Shown here piece after piece: positions 6,114-12,671 of a stretch of DNA of 16,115 bases; the stretch's first letter is position 1, and each line of letters begins with the position of its first letter. The stretch comes from JAJXZP01 sp035505775 (GTDB lineage: Bacteria > Spirochaetota > Spirochaetia > Treponematales > Rectinemataceae). The stretch spans positions 1 to 16,115 of the forward strand of contig DATJQN010000401.1 of the NCBI GenBank assembly GCA_035505775.1, read 5' to 3'. The notes beneath the pieces are model-generated. The model did no database searches. It was not told where the DNA came from and was given only the letters and a program-made list of their open reading frames with translations. The position numbers and the translations under genes are program-made.

Positions 6114-6989
6114 TTGTTCGAGCTCAGCGACCAGATCGTGGAACAGATAGTCTTCGCCATGGAGGACCAGGAGAACGCGACCGTCGTGAACCTGGAGACC
6201 GGAGAGGTAGTGGCCGCAGCCGAAGGAGAGGAATTCGTGCCGCCACCCTCCTGGTCGTCACGGGAGGGTTTCCGTCTGATGGAAGACTTTCTCGGCGTGG
6301 TGAGGCAGCCGAGCGCCCGCAGGGAGTTGACGGAGGCTCTGGCCCGGGGACGCGGCGTGTTCAAGGCCTTCAAGGCTGCCCTCGCCGCCCATCCCGAGGT
6401 GGAGCGAGCCTTCCGCGATTTCAAGCTCCGTGCCATGAGAAGGCACATCGCTGTCTGGTACGACGATCTGCGTGAAGTCCAGGGTCTCGAGCGGCTCGGA
6501 CCGGAGCCCGAGGAGAGTTCCGACCTCATCGCCTCCGACCTGGAGATCCGCGTCGTCGATCTGGCCACGGCCAGGTCGATCCTGGCGCCCCTCATCGACG
6601 AGGCGGAAAGCGAGTCGATGGAGCACATCCCCGTCCTTCTCTCGCGTTTCGAGTTCGAGCGGCTGCGCATCGAACTGGACGAGGAGAGCGACGGGCTCTG
6701 CGCCTTCGTCGACGATGGCGAAGGCGGTGCGCTCGGCGCGGCCCTCGCCTTCCGATTTCACGACGGGGAGCGGAGCCTTGGGCACGTCGATTTTCTGGCA
6801 GTGCGCGAAGGTTTCAGGCGAATGGGTCTGGGGCGGACACTGCTCGAGACGCTCGCCGGGCGGTTCAAGGCCGAGGGGACGGCCCTCCTTATTGTAGACG
6901 CCCCTCTCGTGCCGCCGGAGCTCGAGGAGAGCCTCGCAGCCCTCGGCTACCGGAGGTTCGGCGTCCGCTCGTATCTGAGTCTTGATTGA
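6114..6989 (+). CDS. UPF0158 domain fused to a GNAT N-acetyltransferase domain
   Basis: A 291-residue two-domain protein. The N-terminal part (about 1-130) resembles UPF0158 (PF03682): FELSDQIVEQIVFAMEDQE, LETGEVV, a central GVFKAFKAAL and a WYDDL near the end. The C-terminal part (about 140-291) is a GNAT fold with VDFLAVREGFRRMGLGRTL: the acetyl-CoA pyrophosphate loop is RRMGLG near residue 235, and GYRRFG closes the domain. The frame is open back to an ATG at 5949, but the extra 55 residues are Gly/Pro-rich without homology and that ATG overlaps the thyX start. TTG 6114, with AGAGGGGG about six nt upstream, fits the domain boundary better; ATG 5949 is the alternative. The target of acetylation is unknown. 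Its 3' end overlaps the alkyltransferase-like gene by 101 nt on the opposite strand. Confidence 0.8.
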   Translation: MFELSDQIVEQIVFAMEDQENATVVNLETGEVVAAAEGEEFVPPPSWSSREGFRLMEDFLGVVRQPSARRELTEALARGRGVFKAFKAALAAHPEVERAFRDFKLRAMRRHIAVWYDDLREVQGLERLGPEPEESSDLIASDLEIRVVDLATARSILAPLIDEAESESMEHIPVLLSRFEFERLRIELDEESDGLCAFVDDGEGGALGAALAFRFHDGERSLGHVDFLAVREGFRRMGLGRTLLETLAGRFKAEGTALLIVDAPLVPPELEESLAALGYRRFGVRSYLSLD

Positions 6990-7299
6990 GTCCGCCCATC
7001 CATCCGTAGCGGGAGAGATCGACTTTCCCGCCCCTGCCCACCTCGATACCTTCGGATTCCAACAGGGCCTTCTGGAGTTCGTAGCCTCCGCCCAAAGGAA
7101 GGGCGATGCTCCCATCCTTGCGCAGGACCCGGTGCCAAGGCAGGCCCAGCGCGCCGGCCGAGCTGTGCAGGACACGCACCACCTGGCGGGCTCCATTGGG
7201 CAGACCCGCCAGCGCGGCCACCCTGCCATAGGTGGAGGCTTTCCCCTGTGGGATGGAAGCGAGCACGTCGCAGATGCGTCTGGTCGCTTCTGTGAGCAT
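6889..7299 (-). CDS. Alkyltransferase-like protein (ATL), MGMT DNA-binding-domain family
   Basis: A 136-residue protein matching the DNA-binding domain of O6-methylguanine methyltransferases: IPQGKASTYGRVAALAG (16-32), then GARQVVRVLHS with the arginine finger, and LPWHRVLRKDG (53-63). The catalytic PCHRV of true transferases is PWHRV here, with Trp55 replacing the alkyl-accepting cysteine. This is the hallmark of ATL proteins such as E. coli YbaZ and yeast Atl1, which bind O6-alkylguanine without repairing it and pass the lesion to nucleotide-excision repair. The domain ends near VDLSRYGW (residue 100). The remaining ~34 residues lie wholly inside the antisense of the GNAT gene and look like run-on sequence. 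ATG at 7299 has no Shine-Dalgarno; a TATAGT lies 6 nt upstream. Confidence 0.9.
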   Translation of the reverse strand: MLTEATRRICDVLASIPQGKASTYGRVAALAGLPNGARQVVRVLHSSAGALGLPWHRVLRKDGSIALPLGGGYELQKALLESEGIEVGRGGKVDLSRYGWMGGLNQDSDTSGRRTSGSRGLRGSPRAPAAREGRLQ

Positions 7300-7305
7300 G
7301 GAGTT

Positions 7306-7311
7306 ACTATA
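7306..7311 (-). promoter_or_regulatory. -10 box of the ATL gene, start-proximal
   Basis: TATAGT on the minus strand ends 6 nt before the ATG at 7299, so transcription would begin at or next to the start codon. There is no Shine-Dalgarno. The -35 region is weak (TTTCAA at 7334-7329 with 17-nt spacing). Confidence 0.45.
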
Positions 7312-7360
7312 CTGTCTGCAGCCTTCTCTTGAAATGCCGGGGCGAGGGCGGGAAGCAGGC

Positions 7361-7389
7361 TTTACATTTATGGCTTTTTTGTAAATATT
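7361..7389 (+). promoter_or_regulatory. Promoter and candidate operator of the fabDGF operon
   Basis: An AT-rich island in otherwise GC-rich sequence. TTTACA (7361-7366), a 17-nt spacer and AATATT (7384-7389) form a plausible promoter. A perfect inverted repeat TTTACA-N13-TGTAAA (7361-7366 and 7380-7385) overlays both hexamers and could be a repressor site. Predicted start is near 7396, leaving a leader of about 90 nt that contains small GC-rich palindromes (GCCC-GAA-GGGC at 7397-7407, GGCCCGGGCC at 7411-7420). The regulator is unknown. Confidence 0.45.
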
Positions 7390-7484
7390 GACGAAGCCCG
7401 AAGGGCGGAGGGCCCGGGCCGGACGCGATCTTCATGCCGATGCAGCGGTCCCGGTGCCCGAAAACAAATCCAGGAGGCTCGAAC

Positions 7485-8405
7485 GTGAAGACCTGTTTTC
7501 TATTCCCCGGCCAGGGGGCCCAGTACCCGGGCATGGGCCGGGACTTCTATGAAACCAGCACCGCCGTCAGGGAATTGTTCGAGCTCGCCTCCGATGCCGC
7601 CAAGATCGACCTCAAGCGTCTCGTCTTCGAGGGCAGCGAAGAGGAACTGAAGCAGACCAAGAACACCCAGACCTCGGTGGCGCTCATCGGACTCGCCGCG
7701 GCCATCTGCGCGCGGGAGCACGGCCTCAAGCCCGAGGGCTGCGCCGGCTTCTCGGTCGGCGAATGGCCAGCCCTGGCCACCGCCGGCGTCGTCTCCGAAG
7801 CGGACATGTTCCGCCTCGTGGCCGCGCGGGGGACGCTCATGGAAGAAGCGGGCAAGCGCTCTGGCGGATCGACGATGAGCGCCATCCTCTTTCTTGCTCC
7901 CGAAGCGATCGAGGCCGCCATAGCCGCTGCGGGGCTCAAGAACGTATGGGTCGCCAACTACAACAGTCCGACCCAGTCGGTGATCTCCGGCACCGAGGCC
8001 GAGATCCCCCTCGCAGAAGAGGCCATGAAGGCCGCCGGCGCCAAGCGCGTCGTGCGGCTCAAGGTGTCCGGGGCCTTTCACTCGCCGATCATGGCCTACG
8101 CCCGCGACGGTTTTGCAGAGGCTGTCGCCGACGTCACCTTCAAGGATCCCGCACTTGCCCTCTTTTCCAATGTGACCGGCAAACGAATTGCCAGCGGCGC
8201 CGAGGCCAAGAAACTCGCCGTCGAGCAGATCGTCAGTCCGGTGCGCTGGATCGAGGAGGAGCGCTCGATCCTCGCCGAGAAACCCGGCTTCTGTGTCGAG
8301 ACCGGTCCGGGGACAGTGCTCGGGGGGCTTTGGAAGGCGGTCGGCGGCGAGGTTCCCTGCTATCCCTGCGGAACCCTCGACCAGATCGCGACGATATCAC
8401 TCTAG
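7485..8405 (+). CDS. fabD: Malonyl-CoA:ACP transacylase FabD
   Basis: Transfers malonyl from CoA to acyl-carrier protein to feed type II fatty-acid synthesis in the cytoplasm. The 306-residue protein has the N-terminal FPGQGAQ (7-13), the nucleophile elbow GFSVGE with Ser90, the carboxylate-binding Arg115 in AARGTLM, and catalytic His199 in GAFHSPIM. The usual GHSLGE reads GFSVGE, so the conserved His before the nucleophilic Ser is Phe89; all other catalytic positions are intact. The start is GTG 7485, set by AGGAGG at 7472-7477, seven nt upstream, with the protein beginning VKTCFLFPGQGAQ. An ATG at 7434 would add 17 non-conserved residues. First gene of a three-gene fab operon, 16 nt before fabG. 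Confidence 0.95.
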   Translation: MKTCFLFPGQGAQYPGMGRDFYETSTAVRELFELASDAAKIDLKRLVFEGSEEELKQTKNTQTSVALIGLAAAICAREHGLKPEGCAGFSVGEWPALATAGVVSEADMFRLVAARGTLMEEAGKRSGGSTMSAILFLAPEAIEAAIAAAGLKNVWVANYNSPTQSVISGTEAEIPLAEEAMKAAGAKRVVRLKVSGAFHSPIMAYARDGFAEAVADVTFKDPALALFSNVTGKRIASGAEAKKLAVEQIVSPVRWIEEERSILAEKPGFCVETGPGTVLGGLWKAVGGEVPCYPCGTLDQIATISL

Positions 8406-8421
8406 GATGAAGGTGGAAACG

Positions 8422-9171
8422 ATGGACAAACTGCTGCAGGACAAGGTCTGTGTCGTCACCGGCGGCTCGAAAGGGATCGGGCGGGCGATTGTCGAGCTCT
8501 TCGCCAGCCAGGGCGGGCGGGTATACTACTTCTCGCGCTCCGAGACCGAGAACGCTGCCGCTTTGACCCAAAAAGCCGCAGCCTCGGGGGGCGCCGTGAG
8601 CTGGATCGCCTGCGACGTCTCCGACGAGAAGCAGGTCGACGCGGCCGTGGAAGCGGTGATCAAGGAAGCAGGATTCATAGATGCCCTGGTCAACAATGCG
8701 GGCGTCACCCGTGACGGACTGGTCTTCCGCATGAGCCTCGAGGACTGGAACACGGTCATCACGACCAACCTGACCAGCGCCTTCCTCGTGTCGCGCGTCG
8801 CCGCGCGCCACATGATCAAGCGGCGGTCGGGCTGCATCGTCAATGTCTCGAGCGTCGTGGGCATCACCGGCAACGGCGGGCAGACCAACTATGCGGCCTC
8901 CAAGGCCGGCGTCATCGGATTCACGAAGAGTCTTGCGCGCGAGGTGGCCAGTCGCGGGGTCCGGGTCAACGCCATCGCGCCCGGATACATCGACACATCC
9001 ATGACCGAGAAGATCCCCGAAGAAGCCAAGGAGAAGCTCAAGGCCACCATCCCGCTCGGAAGAACCGGCACGGGAGAGGACGTGGCCAAGGCCGCCCTCT
9101 ACCTCTGCTCGGATCTCTCCTCCTACGTCACCGGCGAGATCCTCAAAGTCGACGGCGGAATGGGGATGTAG
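8422..9171 (+). CDS. fabG: 3-oxoacyl-ACP reductase FabG
   Basis: NADPH-dependent reduction of beta-ketoacyl-ACP, the first reductive step of each fatty-acid elongation round. The 249-residue short-chain dehydrogenase has the cofactor motif TGGSKGIG (13-20), an arginine in FSRSE (38-41 region) that fits NADPH, NNAG (91-94), and the catalytic tetrad Asn116, Ser144, Tyr157, Lys161 (NYAASKAG). NAIAPGYIDTSMTEKIP and the C-terminal TGEILKVDGGMGM are typical FabG. The ATG at 8422 is chosen because AAGGTGG lies five nt upstream; the in-frame ATG at 8407 has no such site. Between fabD and fabF, one nt from the latter, hence clearly fatty-acid FabG and not a stray SDR. Confidence 0.95.
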   Translation: MDKLLQDKVCVVTGGSKGIGRAIVELFASQGGRVYYFSRSETENAAALTQKAAASGGAVSWIACDVSDEKQVDAAVEAVIKEAGFIDALVNNAGVTRDGLVFRMSLEDWNTVITTNLTSAFLVSRVAARHMIKRRSGCIVNVSSVVGITGNGGQTNYAASKAGVIGFTKSLAREVASRGVRVNAIAPGYIDTSMTEKIPEEAKEKLKATIPLGRTGTGEDVAKAALYLCSDLSSYVTGEILKVDGGMGM

Positions 9172-9172
9172 C

Positions 9173-10417
9173 ATGGAACGGCGGAGGGTGGTGATCACCG
9201 GGCTCGGCGTCGTCAGTCCCGTCGGCAACAGCGTTCCCGACTTCTGGCCCGCCGTAAAGGCCGGGAAGAGCGGCATCGGAGCGATCAGCTCGGTCAGGTG
9301 CGACGACATGGCCGTGCGGATCGCGGGCGAGGTTCGGGGCTTTGATCCCTCGCTCCGCATCGATCCCAAAGAAGCCAAGAAAATGGACCGCTTCTCCCAG
9401 TTCGCCGTCACGGCGGCGCTCGAGGCGCTCGAGGATGCCGGCCTGAAGCCGGAGGATCTGGACAAGGAGCGGACCGGAGTCTGCATAGGCACGGGGCAGG
9501 GCGGGTCGGCCTCCATCGAAGAGGGGTCGATACGGCTGTTCGAGCGCGGGCCTTCCCGGGTTCCACCGATGACCGTCGCCAAGGTGCTCGCCAACTTCGG
9601 GGCGGCCAACGTCGCCATCTATACCGGCGCCACCGGTCCCTGCCAGTGCCCGGTGACCGCCTGTGCGGCCGGCACCGACGCCCTGGGGATCGGGCTCCAA
9701 TGGATCCGCTACGGCATGGCCGACCGCGTGCTCGCCGGCGGTGCCGAAGCCAGCATCATCCGGCTCTGCGTCGCGAGCTTCGCCATGATCCAGGCCCTGT
9801 CCACGCGCAACGAAGAGCCGGAAAAGGCAAGCCGGCCTTTTGACCGCGACCGGGACGGCTTTGTCATGTCGGAGGGCGCCGGTGTGCTTTTCCTGGAAGA
9901 CTACGAGAGCGCGGTGGCGCGGGGGGCCCGCATCTACTGCGAGTTGGCGGGATTCGCCAACACCTGCGACGCCCACCACCTCACGGCGCCCGACCCCGAG
10001 GGCATGGGCGCAGCCCGGGCAATGAAGCAGGCCATGGCCGATGCGGGACTCGGACCGGAGGATGTCGACTACGTCAGCGCCCACGGCACCTCGACGCCGA
10101 TGAACGATCCCATAGAGACCAAGGCGATCAAGCACGCCTTCGGCTCCCGCGCCTACAAGCTCAAGGTCTCGTCGCTCAAGTCCATGGTCGGACACTGTAT
10201 CGGGGCGGCCGGGGCCATCGAATCCGTGGCCACCGCTCTCGCCATACACGAGAGCTTCGTGCCGCCCACGATCAATCTGGACGACCCCGACCCGGAGTGC
10301 GACCTGGACTACGTGCCCCACAAGGGTATCGCCATGGAGCTGAGGGCCGCGGTGAAAAACTCCATGGGCTTCGGCGGCCAGAATGCGGTCGCCGTGTTCA
10401 AGAAGCTGCGGTCATAG
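9173..10417 (+). CDS. fabF: 3-oxoacyl-ACP synthase II FabF (condensing enzyme)
   Basis: Condenses malonyl-ACP with a growing acyl-ACP. The 414-residue thiolase-fold protein has the complete Cys-His-His set: Cys164 in VTACAAG, His304 in AHGTSTPMND and His341 in VGHCIGAAGA, with the structural Lys in SSLKSMVGH. FVMSEGAGV and HLTAPDP are FabF-type signatures, and KNSMGFGGQNAV closes the protein. The segment before the nucleophile is unusual: GPCQCPVTAC places two extra cysteines (158 and 160) where most FabF proteins have small or polar residues. The ATG follows the fabG stop by one nt, so translation is probably coupled. No acpP lies between fabG and fabF, unlike the common bacterial order. Confidence 0.95.
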   Translation: MERRRVVITGLGVVSPVGNSVPDFWPAVKAGKSGIGAISSVRCDDMAVRIAGEVRGFDPSLRIDPKEAKKMDRFSQFAVTAALEALEDAGLKPEDLDKERTGVCIGTGQGGSASIEEGSIRLFERGPSRVPPMTVAKVLANFGAANVAIYTGATGPCQCPVTACAAGTDALGIGLQWIRYGMADRVLAGGAEASIIRLCVASFAMIQALSTRNEEPEKASRPFDRDRDGFVMSEGAGVLFLEDYESAVARGARIYCELAGFANTCDAHHLTAPDPEGMGAARAMKQAMADAGLGPEDVDYVSAHGTSTPMNDPIETKAIKHAFGSRAYKLKVSSLKSMVGHCIGAAGAIESVATALAIHESFVPPTINLDDPDPECDLDYVPHKGIAMELRAAVKNSMGFGGQNAVAVFKKLRS

Positions 10418-10435
10418 CCCGCGCGCGACATGATG

Positions 10436-10459
10436 CTGCCGCGGACGGGGCCGCGGCAG
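10436..10459. repeat. Perfect inverted repeat after fabF, abutting the glgX -10 box
   Basis: CTGCCGCGG and CCGCGGCAG flank a 6-nt loop (ACGGGG), a perfect 9-bp GC-rich stem. It lies 19 nt after the fabF stop and could help end the fab transcript, but there is no T-run. Its right arm touches TATACT at 10460, so it also sits where a glgX repressor would bind. Either role is inference. Confidence 0.6.
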
Positions 10460-10465
10460 TATACT
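10460..10465 (+). promoter_or_regulatory. -10 box of glgX, start-proximal
   Basis: TATACT ends 7 nt before the ATG at 10473. There is no Shine-Dalgarno, so a leaderless message is predicted. No good -35 hexamer is visible; that region is occupied by the inverted repeat. Confidence 0.45.
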
Positions 10466-10472
10466 CGGAAAG

Positions 10473-12626
10473 ATGCAGCCGACGATGTACGCCGTAAGAC
10501 CGGGCCGACCGCTGCCGCTTGGGGCGAAGGTCGAGCCCGAGGGTATCGGCTTCTCCATCTTCTCCCGCAATGCCGAGTCGATGACCCTCTGCATCTATGG
10601 CGAGGCGCAGCAGGGGGAGCCGATCTTCCAGTACCGGCTCGACCCGCGGCTCAACCGGACCGGCGACATCTGGCACGTGCTCGTCGTCGGCCTTAAGGTA
10701 GGTGCCCTGTACCTCTGGCGCGCCGACGGTCCCTATCTGCCCCGCAAGGGACATCGCTTCAACATCAATAAGGCGCTCGTGGATCCTTACGCCAAGGCGC
10801 TGACCGGCGATTTTATCTGGGAGCTTCCCGCGGCACGGGCTTTCGATCCGGACTCCCCCGAGGGGGATCTCTCCTTCTCGGAGGTCGACGACGCTCCCTT
10901 CATGCCCAAGTGCGTGGTTGTATCCGACGAGTTCGACTGGCAGGGGGACCGGCCGCTCAACTATCCGCTGCGGCACTGCATCATCTATGAGACCCATGTG
11001 CGCGGACTCTCCCTCCACCCGAGTTCCGGCGCGGTCCACCCCGGAAGCTTCCGGGGTGTCGTGGAAATGGCGCCGCGGCTGAAGCAGCTCGGGGTCACGA
11101 GTCTCGAGCTCCTCCCGGTCCAGGAGTTCGACGAGTTCGAGAACAGCCGCATGGACCCGGGCACGGGAGCCCGGCTCTCGAACTATTGGGGCTATTCGAC
11201 CATCTCTTTCTTTGCACCGAAGGCAGGCTATTCCTCCTCCGGCGCCCGGGGCGAGCAGGTCTCCGAGTTCAAGTACATGGTACGGGAGCTTCATGCGCTC
11301 GGTATCGAGGTCATCCTCGACATCGTGTTCAACCATTCGGCGGAGGGCAACGAACTCGGTCCGACACTCAGTTTCCGCGGACTCGACAACCGCATCTACT
11401 ACATGCTGGACGAGGACAAGCGCTACTACAAGAACTACTCGGGCTGCGGCAACACGCTCAACTGCAACCATCCCGTGGTGCGGTCCTTCATAATCGACTG
11501 TCTGCATTACTGGGTGGCGCAGATGCACGTCGACGGCTTCCGTTTCGATCTCGGATCGATTCTCGGCCGCGACCAGCAGGGGCGGCTCCTGGAGAATCCG
11601 CCCATGATCGAGCAGATCGCCGAGGACCCCCTCCTCCGCCACACGAAGATCATCGCCGAGGCCTGGGATGCCGGCGGGGCCTATCAGGTCGGCTGGTTCC
11701 CCGGAGGGCGCTGGGCCGAATGGAACGATCGTTACCGGGACGACGTCCGCAGGTTCTGGCGGGGGGATTCCGGCTCGGTGCGCAACTTCGCCACCCGGAT
11801 CACCGGCTCGAGCGATCTCTACCTTCGCGACGGGCGCAAGCCCTTTCACTCGATCAACTTCGTCACGGCCCACGACGGATTCACTCTCAACGACCTGGTC
11901 AGCTACGAGCACAAGCACAACGAGGCCAACGCCGAGGGGAACCGCGACGGCAACGACTCCAACTATTCCTGCAATTACCGGGAAGAGGGGCCCTCCCGGA
12001 TCGCGGAAATCGAGGCGATCAGAAACCGGCAGGTCAAGAACTTCCTCGCCACGCTCCTGCTTTCGATCGGGACCCCGATGCTGCTCGGCGGCGACGAGTT
12101 TCGCCGGACGCAGCGCGGCAACAACAACGCCTACTGCCAGAACAACGAGATCAGCTGGTACGACTGGAGCATGACGGAGACCCATGCGGGCATACTGCGC
12201 TTCACGGCGGAGCTTGCCGCCTTCCGGATGCGGCATCCGGCCCTGCGGCGGCCCGAGTTCTTCACGGGCCAGGATTCGGACTTCAACGCCATCCCCGATA
12301 TCACCTGGTTCGACGAGAGCGGAAAGAGCCCGGACTGGGCCCGGATCGAGCGGCGGATCGCGGCACGAATCGACGGTTCCAAGGCGGATATCATCGCCGA
12401 TCGCGACGACAACGATTTCTTTCTCATCTTCAATGCCGCGGAGGAGTCCGCGGTATTCAAGCTCTGCCCAGCGCCGCTGGCCCGGCGCTGGTACCGGGTG
12501 CTCGACACCTCGCTTCCGTCGAGCGAGGACATCGTGACGCCGGGCAACGAAGTGATCGTGGCGCCGCAGAGCGAATACGCCGTGTCGCCCCGCTCCATGG
12601 TGCTCCTTATCTCCAAGGCCGAATAG
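10473..12626 (+). CDS. glgX: Glycogen debranching enzyme GlgX (isoamylase-type GH13)
   Basis: Hydrolyses alpha-1,6 branches of glycogen, typically of phosphorylase-limit dextrin. The 717-residue protein begins with a CBM48-like domain (RPGRPLPLGAKVEPEGIGFSIFSRNAE, to about residue 150) and continues with a GH13 barrel: YETHVRG at 172, conserved region I DIVFNHS at 283, nucleophile Asp359 in GFRFDLGS, acid/base Glu396 in IIAEAWD, and transition-state Asp468 in TAHDGF, followed by DLVSYEHKHNEANAEGNRDG, which is diagnostic of GlgX/TreX debranchers. A C-terminal beta domain is complete. ATG 10473 or ATG 10485 would both fit the homology; neither has a Shine-Dalgarno. No glgA, glgB, glgC or glgP is adjacent, so it stands alone between the fab operon and the SEC-C gene. 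Confidence 0.95.
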   Translation: MQPTMYAVRPGRPLPLGAKVEPEGIGFSIFSRNAESMTLCIYGEAQQGEPIFQYRLDPRLNRTGDIWHVLVVGLKVGALYLWRADGPYLPRKGHRFNINKALVDPYAKALTGDFIWELPAARAFDPDSPEGDLSFSEVDDAPFMPKCVVVSDEFDWQGDRPLNYPLRHCIIYETHVRGLSLHPSSGAVHPGSFRGVVEMAPRLKQLGVTSLELLPVQEFDEFENSRMDPGTGARLSNYWGYSTISFFAPKAGYSSSGARGEQVSEFKYMVRELHALGIEVILDIVFNHSAEGNELGPTLSFRGLDNRIYYMLDEDKRYYKNYSGCGNTLNCNHPVVRSFIIDCLHYWVAQMHVDGFRFDLGSILGRDQQGRLLENPPMIEQIAEDPLLRHTKIIAEAWDAGGAYQVGWFPGGRWAEWNDRYRDDVRRFWRGDSGSVRNFATRITGSSDLYLRDGRKPFHSINFVTAHDGFTLNDLVSYEHKHNEANAEGNRDGNDSNYSCNYREEGPSRIAEIEAIRNRQVKNFLATLLLSIGTPMLLGGDEFRRTQRGNNNAYCQNNEISWYDWSMTETHAGILRFTAELAAFRMRHPALRRPEFFTGQDSDFNAIPDITWFDESGKSPDWARIERRIAARIDGSKADIIADRDDNDFFLIFNAAEESAVFKLCPAPLARRWYRVLDTSLPSSEDIVTPGNEVIVAPQSEYAVSPRSMVLLISKAE

Positions 12627-12636
12627 CGGCCCTCGC

Positions 12637-12665
12637 TTGCCTCCCCGGCTCCCGCAAGTTACCTT
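12637..12665 (+). promoter_or_regulatory. Promoter of the SEC-C gene, start-proximal
   Basis: TTGCCT (12637-12642), a 17-nt spacer and TACCTT (12660-12665). The -10 ends 6 nt before the ATG at 12672 and no Shine-Dalgarno is present, again predicting a leaderless message. Confidence 0.45.
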
Positions 12666-12671
12666 AGCAAT

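Noticed and set aside
6258..7229. Minus-strand open frame opposite the GNAT gene
   Set aside because: It is out of frame with the real alkyltransferase-like gene and is antisense to a domain-bearing GNAT protein.
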